Positions 1 to 8,774 are shown, counted from the first letter of the stretch. The stretch: 64,000 nucleotides of DNA from Paenibacillus cookii (GCF_018333375.1 NZ_BORW01000009.1:62001-126000), one strand, 5' to 3'. The notes: generated from the letters alone by a model not told the origin. A program made the numbers and translations.

Positions 1-101
1 CCTCCTGGCTGATCTCGGGACGGAAATACTCCCTCTCCGCCCAGGTCGACAAGACGGTTGAATTTTTTCTGAGAGGACTAAAATCATTCGGCGGCGTTTA
101 G
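1..101 (+). CDS. 3' end of a probable TetR-family regulator (partial)
   Basis: An open frame enters the window in frame 3 and stops at a TAG at 99-101. The visible end reads about 32 residues and finishes in a Val-Glu-Phe-Phe-Leu-Arg-Gly-Leu helix typical of the last helix of TetR-type ligand-binding domains. In Bacillus the etf genes follow the TetR-type fatty-acid regulator FadR, which fits this position, but the fragment is too short to prove the family. Confidence 0.4.
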   Translation, partial: SWLISGRKYSLSAQVDKTVEFFLRGLKSFGGV

Positions 102-135
102 CGCCTGCCAATATAAAATGAGAGGAGTTTGCCGC

Positions 136-900
136 ATGAATATCTTTGTACTGCTGAAACAGACCTTCGATACGGAGGAACGGATCGTGATTCAAAATGG
201 GGAAATTTCCGACGACGGCGTGAAGTACGTCATCAATCCTTACGACGAATATGCCGTTGAGGAAGCGCTGCTGCAAAGGGATCAACACGGCGGAACGGTA
301 ACCGTGGTCGGCGTCGGACCCGAACGGACGGCCGAGGCGCTGCGAACGGCGCTGGCGATGGGAGCGGACGAGGCGGTATTGATCGGAAACGACGGCTTGG
401 AGTCGGATGAATATACGGTTTCCCGCCTCCTTGCGGCTTACCTGGAAAAGCAGTCTGTGGACCTGATACTTGGAGGCAACTTCTCGGTCGACAGCGGCGG
501 CGGACAGGTCGCGGTCCGGCTGGCGGAGCTGCTTGGCCTTCCGCATACCTCCTCCGTCACCAAATTGGCCATCGACGGGCAGAAGGCGGCCGTGGAGCGC
601 GATGCCGAAGGCGACACGGAAACGCTGGAAGTCGCTCTTCCCGCCGTGTTTACGGCCCAGCAAGGGCTCAATGATCCCCGTTACCCTTCCCTGCCGGGCA
701 TCATGAAAGCCAAAAAGAAGCCATTCCATCATATCGCGCCTGCCGAGCTGGGGATCACGGACGAGGCGGCGGCAAAAACGAAACGCGTCTCCCTTTCCCT
801 GCCGCCGCAGCGCCAAGCCGGACGGATTCTCCAAGGCGATTACGCCCAGCAGGCGGCCGAACTGGTCAATCTGCTGCGCACCGAAGCCAAGCTGATCTAA
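136..900 (+). CDS. etfB: Electron transfer flavoprotein beta subunit
   Basis: EtfB (254 aa) forms a heterodimer with EtfA and passes electrons from acyl-CoA dehydrogenases to the respiratory chain; it binds AMP. The N-terminus MNIFVLLKQTFDTEE and the Asp-Glu-Ala-Val and VDLILGGNFSVDSGGGQV segments fit the family, as does the length. An upstream in-frame ATG at 118 exists, but GAGAGGAG at 119-126 is a ribosome binding site correctly placed for the ATG at 136, so that start is preferred. etfA follows 83 bp later in the same direction, the normal etfBA order. The role in fatty acid oxidation is inferred from the family and from the Bacillus gene order. Confidence 0.93.
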   Translation: MNIFVLLKQTFDTEERIVIQNGEISDDGVKYVINPYDEYAVEEALLQRDQHGGTVTVVGVGPERTAEALRTALAMGADEAVLIGNDGLESDEYTVSRLLAAYLEKQSVDLILGGNFSVDSGGGQVAVRLAELLGLPHTSSVTKLAIDGQKAAVERDAEGDTETLEVALPAVFTAQQGLNDPRYPSLPGIMKAKKKPFHHIAPAELGITDEAAAKTKRVSLSLPPQRQAGRILQGDYAQQAAELVNLLRTEAKLI

Positions 901-983
901 GGCTGTTGGCTAGCAAAAAAACTGCCCAATTGGGGCAATAAGCAGTTGCAGTATGGTTTTAACCGTTAAAGGAGGAATCTGAT

Positions 984-1958
984 ATGGGTAAAACGTATAT
1001 CGTGGTAGCCGAGGTTCGCGGGGGCAGCCTGCGCCAAGTTTCGCTGGAAGCGCTTCAAGCCGTATCCGCCGCCAAGCAGGAAGGGGACGACGTCGCGTCC
1101 GTCCTCATCGGATCGCAAATCACGACGCTTGCGTCGGAGCTGGCAAACTACGTGGAAGGTCATGTCTTTTCCGTCGATCATCCCGATCTTGAAATTTATA
1201 ATCCGGAAAGTTATCTGGACGTGATGAAGACCGTTTTTGAACGCGCGAAGCCGGATGCGGTCGTTTTAGGGCATACCGCGCTCGGACGCGATCTGGCTCC
1301 CGCCATTGCGGCGCATCTGGGCGCAGGGCAAATCTCCGACGTGACCGCCATCGAAAAAAACGGCGACGACGTCTTGTTCACCCGGCCGATTTACGCAGGC
1401 AAAGCTTTCGAGCAGCGGCAATTTACGGGCGGTCCCCAGGTCGTTACGATCCGTCCGAACAATTTCAGCCCGGCCGCGCCCGCGTCCTCGCCCGCTGAAA
1501 TCGTCGAATTGGATTATGCACCGTCCGGCTCCCTCCGCTCCATCGTCAAGGACATCGTCCGCAAAACCTCGGGCAAAGTCGATCTGACCGAAGCCAAAAT
1601 CGTCGTTTCCGGCGGCCGCGGCGTCAAAAGCGCGGAAGGCTTCAAGCCGCTGGAAGAGCTGGCCGAGGTATTGCACGGCGCCGTCGGCGCCTCCCGTGCC
1701 GCGTGCGATGCCGGATACTGCGACTATTCGATGCAAATCGGCCAGACCGGCAAAGTGGTGACGCCCGAGATCTACATCGCCTGCGGCATCAGCGGCGCGA
1801 TTCAGCATTTGGCCGGCATGAGCCAGTCCCGGATCATCATCGCGATCAACAAAGATCCGGAGGCGCCGATCTTCAAGATCGCGGATTACGGCATCGTCGG
1901 CGATCTGTTCGAGGTCGTGCCGCTGCTTACCCAAGAGTTCCGCAAGGTGCTGGTTTAA
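984..1958 (+). CDS. etfA: Electron transfer flavoprotein alpha subunit
   Basis: EtfA (324 aa) carries the FAD of the electron transfer flavoprotein. The C-terminal FAD-binding domain is clear: [14 protein letters not shown] near residue 209, [17 protein letters not shown] near 249, an [11 protein letters not shown] stretch and an [20 protein letters not shown] stretch in the last quarter. The N-terminal half is the usual Rossmann-like domain. AAAGGAGG at 969-976 precedes the ATG by 7 bases. It is cotranscribed with etfB and followed by a hairpin at 1973-2024. Confidence 0.95.
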   Translation: MGKTYIVVAEVRGGSLRQVSLEALQAVSAAKQEGDDVASVLIGSQITTLASELANYVEGHVFSVDHPDLEIYNPESYLDVMKTVFERAKPDAVVLGHTALGRDLAPAIAAHLGAGQISDVTAIEKNGDDVLFTRPIYAGKAFEQRQFTGGPQVVTIRPNNFSPAAPASSPAEIVELDYAPSGSLRSIVKDIVRKTSGKVDLTEAKIVVSGGRGVKSAEGFKPLEELAEVLHGAVGASRAACDAGYCDYSMQIGQTGKVVTPEIYIACGISGAIQHLAGMSQSRIIIAINKDPEAPIFKIADYGIVGDLFEVVPLLTQEFRKVLV

Positions 1959-1972
1959 TCCGAATGTTCGCG

Positions 1973-2024
1973 AAAAAGCATGGATACGGGTTCGTTGAAA
2001 GGCGGACCGTTCCCATGCTTTTTT
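1973..2024 (+). terminator. Candidate terminator after etfBA
   Basis: AAAAAGCATGG at 1973-1983 can pair with CCATGCTTTTT at 2013-2023, leaving a long loop and a run of T. It follows the etfA stop by 14 bases. The 29-base loop makes it weaker than the other terminators in the window. Confidence 0.5.
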
Positions 2025-2117
2025 ACTGCCCGTCTATGACGATCCCGCAGCAACAAAATCAGCCTCCCCTACGTCTACGGATAGAGAGAAGCAGGCGTAA
2101 AGCGAGGTGAAAAAACC

Positions 2118-2585
2118 ATGAAAAACGCGTCTCTGCTCCTTTTGTCAATCATCATCGCTTCGGCCGTGCTGGCAAGCTGCCATGAGATTTCAAAAGGAAC
2201 CGCCCTCCCTACCGCCGCCTCGACGCCCAAACAGGAGATGCCGTCCTCCAATGGGTTACCGTCTTCCCATGGCATCGCCGCAGGCCGTTTGGAAGGAAAG
2301 ATCAAGATCGAAGCGGCAGGATCAAGCGTCAAAGCGACGTACACCTTCCACAACCAAACGGAACGTCGCTTGCACATCGTAGGCGGCGCAAAATATACGC
2401 TTTGGAAAGACGACGCCCTCGTGGAAAAAGGCGCGGTTCCGATCAAGGACTACATCGATCTCGCGCAAGGAGAAGCTTATACGGACGCCAAAACGTTCAA
2501 AAATCTAAAATCCGGAACATATTCGCTTCGGGTCGAATGGAGTGACGCGGCCGCCGCCGCAACGTTCACTTTGAAAACCGCTTGA
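2118..2585 (+). CDS. Small lipoprotein, BsuPI-like intracellular-protease-inhibitor type
   Basis: The 155-aa product has a classic lipoprotein signal: two residues, Lys at position 2, a hydrophobic stretch and the lipobox LASC with Cys at about residue 21. The rest is a low-complexity Ala/Ser/Pro linker followed by a beta-rich domain with ATYTFHNQTERRLHIVGG and a LWKDDALVEKG segment. That pattern recalls the BsuPI/intracellular proteinase inhibitor fold, in which a beta-sandwich measures deviation of T-F-x-N-x-T strands, but this is pattern memory only. GAGGTGA precedes the ATG. The gene stands alone between two terminators, so function is unknown beyond exposure on the outer face of the membrane. 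Confidence 0.7.
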   Translation: MKNASLLLLSIIIASAVLASCHEISKGTALPTAASTPKQEMPSSNGLPSSHGIAAGRLEGKIKIEAAGSSVKATYTFHNQTERRLHIVGGAKYTLWKDDALVEKGAVPIKDYIDLAQGEAYTDAKTFKNLKSGTYSLRVEWSDAAAAATFTLKTA

Positions 2586-2594
2586 ACCTAACGA

Positions 2595-2641
2595 AAAACA
2601 ACCGGGTTAGCCGTTCGGCCAACACCGGTTGTTTGTTTTTA
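2595..2641. terminator. Bidirectional terminator between lipoprotein and HAD genes
   Basis: AACAACCGG...CCGGTTGTT forms a strong stem around a short loop, with A-rich sequence on the left and TTGTTTTT on the right, between two convergent genes. Confidence 0.75.
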
Positions 2642-3457
2642 AACCTCTTGATAGGCAAATACGAATTTTTCGATCACCTTCGCCACGCCGTCGTCCATGT
2701 TGGAGTCCGTCACGTAATCGGCGGCTTCCTTGATCTCATCCCGGGCATTGCCCATGGCAACCCCAAGGCCGGCAAAACGGATCATCGGCAGATCGTTCGA
2801 GCTGTCGCCCATGGCGATCACTTCCTCCTGCTTGATTCCCAGGCGGCCGATCAGTTGATGCAGGCTCGTCCCCTTATCGACGCCCGCTTCGGTGAATTCC
2901 AGGAAAAACGGCTTCGAGCGCATGACGCTGAGTTCGCCGGCCAATTGCCGCTGCAATTTTTTCTCCGCTTCCGCCACCTTGTCGGGATCTCCGACCATCA
3001 ACGTTTTGACGACCGGCTCCTGAACGGTTTCGACGAAGCTTGCCGATTCTTGAATGCGCATCCCGGTCAGGCCGGATTCGATCTCGACGTATTCGTTGCT
3101 TTGCTCCGTGATGATATGATCCTTGCCGTAAGTCAAGATGGACAGCCCTTCTTCTTGGCTGATCCGGTACAGTCTTTGTACCGTTTCTACGGACAATGTG
3201 CTGCTGAAGATCTCTTCTTCCGTCCGGCAATCGGTAATTTTTGCGCCGTTAAACGATAAAATGTAGCTCCCGAACTTCTCCAGCTCAAGCTCCTTGGCGA
3301 TCGGCTTCATCCCGAAAGTCGGACGCCCGGATGCCAGCACCACTTTTACGCCTTCTTTCTGCGCGGCCATCAACGCCTCTTTCGTGCGGGGCGAAATGGT
3401 CAGGTCGTCGCGGAGCAGCGTATCGTCCAGGTCCAAAACGATCATTTTGTATTTCAT
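2639..3457 (-). CDS. Cof-type HAD-superfamily sugar/flavin phosphatase (YidA-like)
   Basis: The 272-aa protein is a HAD IIB phosphatase. Motif I is the DLDDTLL near residue 9, with nucleophile Asp and acid/base Asp; motif II is ASGRPTFGM near 43; motif IV is GDSSNDLPMI near 218, and a cap domain fills the middle. These match the Cof/YidA group, which dephosphorylates sugar phosphates, FMN or PLP in the cytosol; substrate cannot be told from sequence. The start is set by AAAGGATG about 9 bases upstream of the ATG. Monocistronic by position. Confidence 0.88.
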   Translation of the reverse strand: MKYKMIVLDLDDTLLRDDLTISPRTKEALMAAQKEGVKVVLASGRPTFGMKPIAKELELEKFGSYILSFNGAKITDCRTEEEIFSSTLSVETVQRLYRISQEEGLSILTYGKDHIITEQSNEYVEIESGLTGMRIQESASFVETVQEPVVKTLMVGDPDKVAEAEKKLQRQLAGELSVMRSKPFFLEFTEAGVDKGTSLHQLIGRLGIKQEEVIAMGDSSNDLPMIRFAGLGVAMGNARDEIKEAADYVTDSNMDDGVAKVIEKFVFAYQEV

Positions 3458-3777
3458 GTTGGCAACATCCTTTTTATATGTGATAGATCGAAAGATTCAA
3501 AACCATTCCTCTACTATATCACGATTTATTCGTAAGCATAAGGCGTCGTTTTCGGGTCCTTTTGTGCAAGACCGTGCCGACCGCCCCTACAAAATTGAAT
3601 ATTCTTTGAACTTTTATGGTTCGCGTCTTCAAAAAATCATATTTTGGGGGTTGCAGAATTTTTGAAAGTTGCTTACAATTCAACTATATCAATTCGCTTG
3701 ATATCAAAAATCACGAACACAAGATATTGTACTGAACCAAGCCCATCTTTGTGTCGACTTTAGGAGGAAGAAACAAC
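3458..3777. other. Divergent intergenic region before azoR
   Basis: About 320 bases between the HAD gene and azoR hold no convincing gene. The right half contains the azoR promoter and palindrome listed separately; nothing recognisable was seen in the left half. Confidence 0.6.
3662..3704 (+). promoter_or_regulatory. azoR promoter with overlapping palindromic operator
   Basis: A sigma-A promoter is visible: -35 TTGAAA at 3662-3667, a 17-base spacer, and -10 TATATC at 3685-3690. A perfect inverted repeat ATATCAA-N5-TTGATAT at 3686-3704 overlaps the -10. This is where a repressor would sit. The outer TATC...GATA recalls sites of MarR-type quinone sensors such as MhqR, but the regulator is not in the window. 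Confidence 0.6.
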
Positions 3778-4419
3778 ATGAACGTATTAGTCGTAAAAGC
3801 CAACAACCGTCCGGCGTCCGATGCCGTTTCCAGTAAAATGTACGAAACATTCATGGAAGCCGTCAAAGGCGCAGAGAACCTGAATGTAACGACATACGAC
3901 GTATATGAAGAAGATACGCCTTACTTTGGACAAGACCTGTTCAATGCCTTCGGCAAAATGCAAAACGGCGGAGCATTGACCGACCTCGAACAACGCCTCG
4001 TGGCTGCCAAACAAAAAGCGATGGACGCTTTGACGGCTGCTGACGTCGTCGTGTTCGCATTCCCTCTGTGGAACCTGACGATCCCTGCCAAATTGCAAAC
4101 ATTCATCGATTATGTCTACGCTGCAGGTTTCGCCTTTAAATATGACGCGGAAGGCAACATGATTTCGTTGATGCCGGACAAAAAAGCGATCTTCCTGAAC
4201 GCTCGCGGCGGCGTTTATTCCACGCCGGAAACCGCGCCGATGGAAATGGCCGTCAACTACATGCGCAACGTTTTCGGCGGCGTATTCGGCATGACCATTC
4301 TCGACGAAGTCGTGATCGAAGGCCACAACGCGATGCCGGATAAAGCAAGCGAAATCATCGAAGCCGGCCTGAACAAAGTGAAGGAAGTTGCCAATAAATT
4401 GGTGCTTCAACACGCTTAA
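3778..4419 (+). CDS. azoR: FMN-dependent NADH azoreductase
   Basis: The 213-aa protein has the flavodoxin-like fold of AzoR/AcpD enzymes, which reduce azo dyes and quinones with NADH using FMN. Diagnostic stretches are FAFPLWNLTIPAKLQTFIDY near residue 91, the FMN-binding loop, and LNARGGVYSTPE near 142. An ORF extends upstream to 3751, but TAGGAGGA at 3762-3769 is spaced correctly for the ATG at 3778 and the homologous N-terminus begins with MNVLVVKANNRP. The promoter carries a palindrome, so induction by electrophiles or quinones is plausible, by analogy with Bacillus azoR genes. Confidence 0.92.
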   Translation: MNVLVVKANNRPASDAVSSKMYETFMEAVKGAENLNVTTYDVYEEDTPYFGQDLFNAFGKMQNGGALTDLEQRLVAAKQKAMDALTAADVVVFAFPLWNLTIPAKLQTFIDYVYAAGFAFKYDAEGNMISLMPDKKAIFLNARGGVYSTPETAPMEMAVNYMRNVFGGVFGMTILDEVVIEGHNAMPDKASEIIEAGLNKVKEVANKLVLQHA

Positions 4420-4447
4420 TCGGGCATCCCGATCGAACCGGCTTTTC

Positions 4448-4508
4448 AGGAAACACCTTTACGGTCCTCCGTTCGCGGCGCACCTTAAAGGTGTTTCCTT
4501 TCTTTTGC
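4448..4508 (+). terminator. Terminator after azoR
   Basis: AGGAAACACCTTTA and TAAAGGTGTTTCCT form a long perfect stem (4448-4461 with 4486-4500 approximately), followed by TTCTTTT. Confidence 0.8.
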
Positions 4509-4606
4509 CGAAGTCGTGCCGGCAGGCGAAAAATTCTATCGGCGGTTCATGCCGATCAATCAGGACTATCGATATGACGCGGACGTATCCACAAAGCCAT
4601 AGATTG

Positions 4607-4615
4607 TGCTATAAT
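4607..4615 (+). promoter_or_regulatory. Extended -10 promoter of the queC operon
   Basis: TGC-TATAAT at 4607-4615 is an extended -10 element; no good -35 is seen at the expected position. It lies about 65 bases upstream of the riboswitch, so the leader would start near 4622. Confidence 0.5.
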
Positions 4616-4677
4616 ACACTGGTGCGATTCAATCGCGCACAAAACAGAAGAAAATCCGGCTGCGGTAATACACCGCC

Positions 4678-4716
4678 CGGGAGAGGTTCGCGAACTCCCT
4701 CTATAAAAAACTAAGG
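4678..4716 (+). promoter_or_regulatory. PreQ1-I riboswitch
   Basis: The element has the compact preQ1-I layout: AGAGGTTCG stem side with loop, CTCCCTCT pairing side, then the A-rich tail ATAAAAAACTAAGG that folds back as a pseudoknot and ends in the conserved CTAA. It sits in the leader of queCDEF, the pathway that makes preQ1, directly before a terminator hairpin. Binding of preQ1 (or preQ0) is expected to favour termination, by analogy with Bacillus. Confidence 0.92.
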
Positions 4717-4718
4717 TC

Positions 4719-4754
4719 GCCCGTCGGGTTTATTTCCGTCTGGGCTTGTTTTTT
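4719..4754 (+). terminator. Riboswitch-controlled terminator of queCDEF
   Basis: GCCC-GT-CGG at 4719-4727 pairs with CCG-TCT-GGGC at 4736-4745, followed by TTGTTTTTT. It begins three bases after the preQ1 pseudoknot tail, the usual expression platform for transcriptional control. Confidence 0.8.
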
Positions 4755-4843
4755 ACGGTCAGTTCAAGAACCCTCTCTCTTCGAAGGTAGAAGCGTTTTA
4801 TCCGCGCTTGTACGACAAATTTTGAAGATGGAGAGGTTTTTTT

Positions 4844-5512
4844 ATGCTCAAAAACGAAAAAGCGGTCGTCGTCTTCAGCGGCGGCCAAGACAGCACCACT
4901 TGCCTGTTTTGGGCCATGAAGCAGTTTGCGGAGGTAGAAACGGTCACGTTCGACTACGGCCAGCGGCATCGCCTGGAGATCGAATGCGCGCAAGAGATCG
5001 CCAAAGAACTCGGCGTCAAAAACACCGTTCTGGATATGAGTCTGCTCAATCAGCTCGCCCCGAACGCCCTTACCCGCAGCGATATCGAAATTACCCAGGA
5101 GGACGGCGAGCTGCCGAGCACCTTCGTCGAAGGACGAAATCATCTGTTCCTCAGCTTTGCGGCCGTGCTGGCCAAGGTGTCCGGCGCCAGACATCTGGTG
5201 ACCGGCGTTTGCGAAACGGATTTCAGCGGATATCCGGATTGCCGGGACTCTTTCGTCAAGTCGCTGAACGTGACCTTGAATTTGGCGATGGATTACAATT
5301 TCGTCATCCACACGCCGCTGATGTGGCTGGATAAAGCCGAAACGTGGGCCATGGCGGACGATCTCGGCGCATTCGATTTTGTTCGCGAGCGGACGCTGAC
5401 CTGCTACAACGGCGTCATCGGCGACGGTTGCGGCGAATGCCCTTCATGCCAGCTGCGGCGCAAAGGCCTGGAACAATATCTGGAGCGCCGGACGTTGGAG
5501 GCATCCCGATGA
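4844..5512 (+). CDS. queC: 7-cyano-7-deazaguanine synthase
   Basis: QueC (222 aa) converts 7-carboxy-7-deazaguanine to preQ0 with ATP and ammonia. The N-terminal PP-loop [10 protein letters not shown] (residues about 11-20) binds ATP, and the C-terminal zinc site is [13 protein letters not shown]. Length is typical. GGAGAGG lies before the ATG. The stop overlaps the start of queD by four bases, so the two are translationally coupled. Expression is under the upstream preQ1 riboswitch. Confidence 0.96.
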   Translation: MLKNEKAVVVFSGGQDSTTCLFWAMKQFAEVETVTFDYGQRHRLEIECAQEIAKELGVKNTVLDMSLLNQLAPNALTRSDIEITQEDGELPSTFVEGRNHLFLSFAAVLAKVSGARHLVTGVCETDFSGYPDCRDSFVKSLNVTLNLAMDYNFVIHTPLMWLDKAETWAMADDLGAFDFVRERTLTCYNGVIGDGCGECPSCQLRRKGLEQYLERRTLEASR

Positions 5513-6003
5513 TGGGCCGAACGCCGGGCGAATTCCGGATCGTCGAGAATCTGCAGCAGCTGGGAACCGACATTCAGCCAAGCGAACTGAAATACCGCCA
5601 TTACCGCGTCATGGTCAGCAAAGAATTCACTTTTGACGCCGCCCATCACCTGCACGCTTACGAAGGGAAATGCAAAAATCTGCATGGCCATACCTATAAA
5701 GCGGTGTTCGGGATCAGCGCCTACCCGAACGAGATCGGAATCGCTGCCGATTTTGGGCTGGTCAAAGAAATATGGAAGCAGCGGATCGAACCTTATCTCG
5801 ACCATCGTTATCTCAATGAAACGCTGCCTCCGATGAACACGACCGCGGAAAACATGGCGATTTGGCTGTATGAGCAAATGGAAGCCGCGCTTGCCGATAA
5901 GCCGTATGCCGATCTGATCGAGCAAGGCCGCACGGAATTCGTGAGATTATACGAAACGCCGACCAGCTACGCCGAATTCCGGAGAGAGTGGGTGGAAGCA
6001 TGA
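5509..6003 (+). CDS. queD: 6-carboxy-5,6,7,8-tetrahydropterin synthase
   Basis: QueD (164 aa) makes 6-carboxytetrahydropterin from dihydroneopterin triphosphate. The zinc histidines are seen in [20 protein letters not shown], which also holds the catalytic Cys; the PTPS signature continues with [10 protein letters not shown] and LDHRYLNE. Two adjacent ATG codons, 5509 and 5512, follow TTGGAGG at 5495-5501; the first is taken because it gives the ATGA overlap with queC. The N-terminal 35 residues before the core are longer than in many homologues. Confidence 0.93.
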   Translation: MMGRTPGEFRIVENLQQLGTDIQPSELKYRHYRVMVSKEFTFDAAHHLHAYEGKCKNLHGHTYKAVFGISAYPNEIGIAADFGLVKEIWKQRIEPYLDHRYLNETLPPMNTTAENMAIWLYEQMEAALADKPYADLIEQGRTEFVRLYETPTSYAEFRREWVEA

Positions 6004-6758
6004 GCGAAACGCGCAGCACCGTGAAGTCCCCTCCCCCCATTCCGGTATTGGAGATATTCGGTCCAACGGTCCAAGGGGAAGGGATGGTCATCGGCCAAAA
6101 AACGATGTTCGTGCGCACCGCCGGCTGCGACTACTCCTGCGCTTGGTGCGACTCCGCATTTACTTGGGACGGAAGCGGCGTGAAGGACATCCGGAAGATG
6201 AACGCCGCGGAAATATGGGACGAGCTGAAACGCATCGGAGGAAACCGCTTCTCGCATGTGACGATTTCAGGCGGCAACCCGCTTCTCCTTCCCCAGCTCT
6301 CTTCCCTCGTGGAACTGCTTCGATCCGAAGGCATCCGGATCGCCGTAGAAACCCAAGGCTCGAGATGGCAGGATTGGCTGGCGGAGATCGATGAAGTCAC
6401 GATATCGCCGAAGCCGCCAAGCTCCGGGATGACGACCGATTGGGAGCGCCTGGACGACATCGTGGAGCGGCTTCGCAAACGCCCTGCTCCCTATGCGTAC
6501 AGCTTGAAGGTCGTCATTTTCGACGACCGCGACCTCGCGTACGCGCAAACCGTGCATGCCCGTTATCCCGGCGCCCCGATGTATTTGCAGGTCGGGAACG
6601 CGGACATATCGCGAATGGACAAGGAAAACCATGCCGCCGATCTGCTGCTGCAGTATGAAAGGCTTATCGACAAAGTGACGGCGTCGGAAACCCTGAACGA
6701 CGTAAGGGTCCTTCCGCAGCTTCACACGCTGGTATGGGGCAACAAACGAGGCGTCTAG
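6000..6758 (+). CDS. queE: 7-carboxy-7-deazaguanine synthase, radical SAM
   Basis: QueE (252 aa) is the radical SAM enzyme making 7-carboxy-7-deazaguanine. The cluster motif is CDYSCAWCD (C-x3-C-x2-C), near residue 43, preceded by EIFGPTVQGEGMVIG, the family N-terminus, and followed by the SGGNPLL SAM-binding stretch. The ATG at 6000 overlaps the queD stop (ATGA), and the preceding GTGGAAG acts as ribosome binding site; an earlier in-frame ATG at 5988 is less likely. Confidence 0.94.
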   Translation: MSETRSTVKSPPPIPVLEIFGPTVQGEGMVIGQKTMFVRTAGCDYSCAWCDSAFTWDGSGVKDIRKMNAAEIWDELKRIGGNRFSHVTISGGNPLLLPQLSSLVELLRSEGIRIAVETQGSRWQDWLAEIDEVTISPKPPSSGMTTDWERLDDIVERLRKRPAPYAYSLKVVIFDDRDLAYAQTVHARYPGAPMYLQVGNADISRMDKENHAADLLLQYERLIDKVTASETLNDVRVLPQLHTLVWGNKRGV

Positions 6759-6787
6759 CGCGCTGACCGACTAAGGAGGAAACTGAA

Positions 6788-7285
6788 ATGACCGGCAGAC
6801 AACCTGAAGAAATGAAAGATTTGACGCTTCTTGGCAACCAAGGGACGAAATACGTTTTTAAGTACGCGCCCGAGGTGCTGGAGAGCTTTGACAATAAACA
6901 TGCTTACCGCGATTATTTCGTGAAATTCAATTTTCCCGAGTTTACGAGTTTATGCCCGATTACGGGCCAGCCGGATTTTGCGACGCTGCATATCAGCTAC
7001 ATTCCGGATCAGAAAATGGTCGAGAGCAAATCGCTTAAGCTGTACCTGTTCAGCTTCCGCAACCATGGCGATTTCCATGAAGACTGCATGAACATCATCA
7101 TGAACGATCTGATCAAGCTGATGGACCCGCGGTACATCGAAGTGTGGGGCAAATTTACGCCGCGCGGAGGCATTTCAATCGATCCTTATTGCAACTACGG
7201 CAAACCCGGCACCAAATATGAAAAAATGGCCGAACAGCGATTAATGAACCATGACCTGTACCCGGAAAAAATAGATAACCGCTAA
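6788..7285 (+). CDS. queF: NADPH-dependent 7-cyano-7-deazaguanine reductase
   Basis: QueF (165 aa) reduces the nitrile preQ0 to preQ1, the base inserted into tRNA. The short YkvM-type form is seen: [16 protein letters not shown] contains the catalytic Cys, followed by the substrate Glu in [10 protein letters not shown], and FHEDCMN. AAGGAGGA lies 8 bases before the ATG. With queC, queD and queE it completes the steps from pterin to preQ1; folE is not in this window. Confidence 0.96.
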   Translation: MTGRQPEEMKDLTLLGNQGTKYVFKYAPEVLESFDNKHAYRDYFVKFNFPEFTSLCPITGQPDFATLHISYIPDQKMVESKSLKLYLFSFRNHGDFHEDCMNIIMNDLIKLMDPRYIEVWGKFTPRGGISIDPYCNYGKPGTKYEKMAEQRLMNHDLYPEKIDNR

Positions 7286-7298
7286 TTCCGCCGAGGAA

Positions 7299-7330
7299 TG
7301 CAAAAAAAGCCGCAGAAATGCGGCTTTTTC
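7299..7330. terminator. Bidirectional terminator, queF / anti-sigma
   Basis: AAAAAAAGCCGCA-GAAA-TGCGGCTTTTT is a compact perfect hairpin with A run on one side and T run on the other, between convergent genes. Confidence 0.9.
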
Positions 7331-7336
7331 CTTTGG

Positions 7337-8188
7337 TTACGGCTGTTTGTTGACATTGATTCTGACGGCCTCCGGCCCGGTTTGCACCCAGCTTCCCCCT
7401 TTCGGCTCCAGACTGATCACGATCCGGTCGGGGTTCATGATGCCGAATCCGTAATAATACCCTTTCCCCTGGAGATTGCGGGTCAGCATCATGCCCGCGC
7501 TGAAGGACTGCTGCTCATGCTGAAGCCATACCTGGTAATCCTTCTCTTCGGACGGAGTCAGGCCGTCCATGACGATCAGCAGCTCTCCGGAGTCCGGATT
7601 GAGCCACACGCCTCCCGGACCGTGAAGCGGCGGCAGCGGCGCAATGGAATATTTATCGTAATCGGCGGATTGCATGAACGCGATTTTGGTGGATACTTGC
7701 CGCTCGATCGATTCGGAGGACGGGTCTGCCTGGTGTTTGAACGTAAACAGTCCGACAAACAAGAATATGGCCAACGCGGCCGCGGCAGCGCCCGGAAAAA
7801 TAAAGCGACGGTTGTGCCAAGCCTTGATTCGCAAAGAGCGCAGCGAAGCTCGGACTTTCAGCCTTCTGCCTAAACGTGCGGGAGGTTCCAAGGTTTCGCG
7901 GACCTGACGGGCAGACCGTTGTTCCTGCAAAACGGCGATCCCTTCGTCCATCACTGCCGCATCCTGCCGTGGAAGGCAGAGGGACTGCATTTCGGGCACC
8001 TGCATTAACAGCTCCCATTCGCGCAGCTTTTCTGCGCAGCGGGCGCATTGCGCAACATGTCCCGCAACCCGCAACCGGTCCGTTTCCCCCAAACGGTTCA
8101 TGACGTAATCGACCAGCTTCTCCTCAGGCAGTTCAACGCAGGAACCGAGCCTTTCCTCACTCCCATTTTCCGGATTCCATGAACGCAT
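7337..8188 (-). CDS. Anti-sigma factor with zinc-finger and RskA-like domain
   Basis: The 283-aa protein pairs with the ECF sigma factor just upstream. Its N-terminal cytosolic part holds the ZAS motif HVAQCARC (H-x3-C-x2-C) near residue 45, one membrane helix lies near 130-150 (FIFPGAAAAALAIFLFVGLF), and the extracytoplasmic part ends in the anti-sigma-K pattern with VWLQHEQQ, GYYYGFGIMNPDRIVISLEPKGG. A GTG at 8197 is possible but GGAGGTGAG lies 4-6 bases before the ATG at 8188. It overlaps the sigma gene by 32 bases, so the two are made together. Release of the sigma factor would follow proteolysis or a signal outside the membrane (family knowledge). Confidence 0.85.
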   Translation of the reverse strand: MRSWNPENGSEERLGSCVELPEEKLVDYVMNRLGETDRLRVAGHVAQCARCAEKLREWELLMQVPEMQSLCLPRQDAAVMDEGIAVLQEQRSARQVRETLEPPARLGRRLKVRASLRSLRIKAWHNRRFIFPGAAAAALAIFLFVGLFTFKHQADPSSESIERQVSTKIAFMQSADYDKYSIAPLPPLHGPGGVWLNPDSGELLIVMDGLTPSEEKDYQVWLQHEQQSFSAGMMLTRNLQGKGYYYGFGIMNPDRIVISLEPKGGSWVQTGPEAVRINVNKQP

Positions 8189-8774
8189 GCGCCTCACCTC
8201 CGTTTGCTGCCTGCTTGGTCTGGTTTTCCTGCAATTGTCCGCGCAAATTCCGGATGCCGTACCGGATCAAGGATTTGACGGTCCCCACCGGCTTCTGCAT
8301 CCTGTCGGCAAGTTCACGATGCGAGAGCTGCATGATATAGCTCCCGTAGAGGGCCATGCGCTGCAAAGGCGGTATGCCCCTCATGGCATGCCGGATCCGT
8401 TCGCGGTCCAGATGACGGAACGCTTCCAGTTCGGCGGATTCGAGATAAAGCGCACGCTCCGACTCGGCCAGATTTGCTTCGCTTTGTTCCATGGCGGCGA
8501 TACGCTGTTTCTTGCGCAGCCGGTCCATGGCCCTGCTCCGAACCCGAACCGCCAGCCAAGCTTCGACGCTCCCCCGTTCCGGATCGTATTGATCGGCCCT
8601 TTGCATCACTTCGATAAAAATTTCCTGGCAGACATCCTCCGCTTCGGCCGCGTCCTTCAGCCAGTGTTCCGCTAGCCGGAAAACCATGGGAGCATACGCA
8701 TCATAGAAACGGTTAAAGGCTGACGCCGAGCCTCGCGCAATTTCTTTGAGCCACTCGGCAGGATGTTCTTCCAT
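8157..8774 (-). CDS. RNA polymerase sigma factor, ECF (SigK/SigM-like)
   Basis: The 205-aa protein has region 2 with YAPMVFRLAEHWLKDAAEAEDVCQEIFIEVMQ (split across residues about 26-58) and a region 4 helix-turn-helix with LSHRELADRMQKPVGTVKSLIRYG near 150-175. A six-residue run of G lies in the AAGGGGGG ribosome binding site. It is encoded first, with the anti-sigma gene overlapping its end. The shared upstream region of 230 bases separates it from the divergent NEW3/ABC operon, a likely target, but no ECF-type promoter was confidently read. Confidence 0.9.
   Translation of the reverse strand: MEEHPAEWLKEIARGSASAFNRFYDAYAPMVFRLAEHWLKDAAEAEDVCQEIFIEVMQRADQYDPERGSVEAWLAVRVRSRAMDRLRKKQRIAAMEQSEANLAESERALYLESAELEAFRHLDRERIRHAMRGIPPLQRMALYGSYIMQLSHRELADRMQKPVGTVKSLIRYGIRNLRGQLQENQTKQAANGGEAHAFMESGKWE

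Noticed and set aside
1266..1934. 222-aa minus-strand ORF in etfA
   Set aside because: Antisense of etfA, typical GC-phase artefact.
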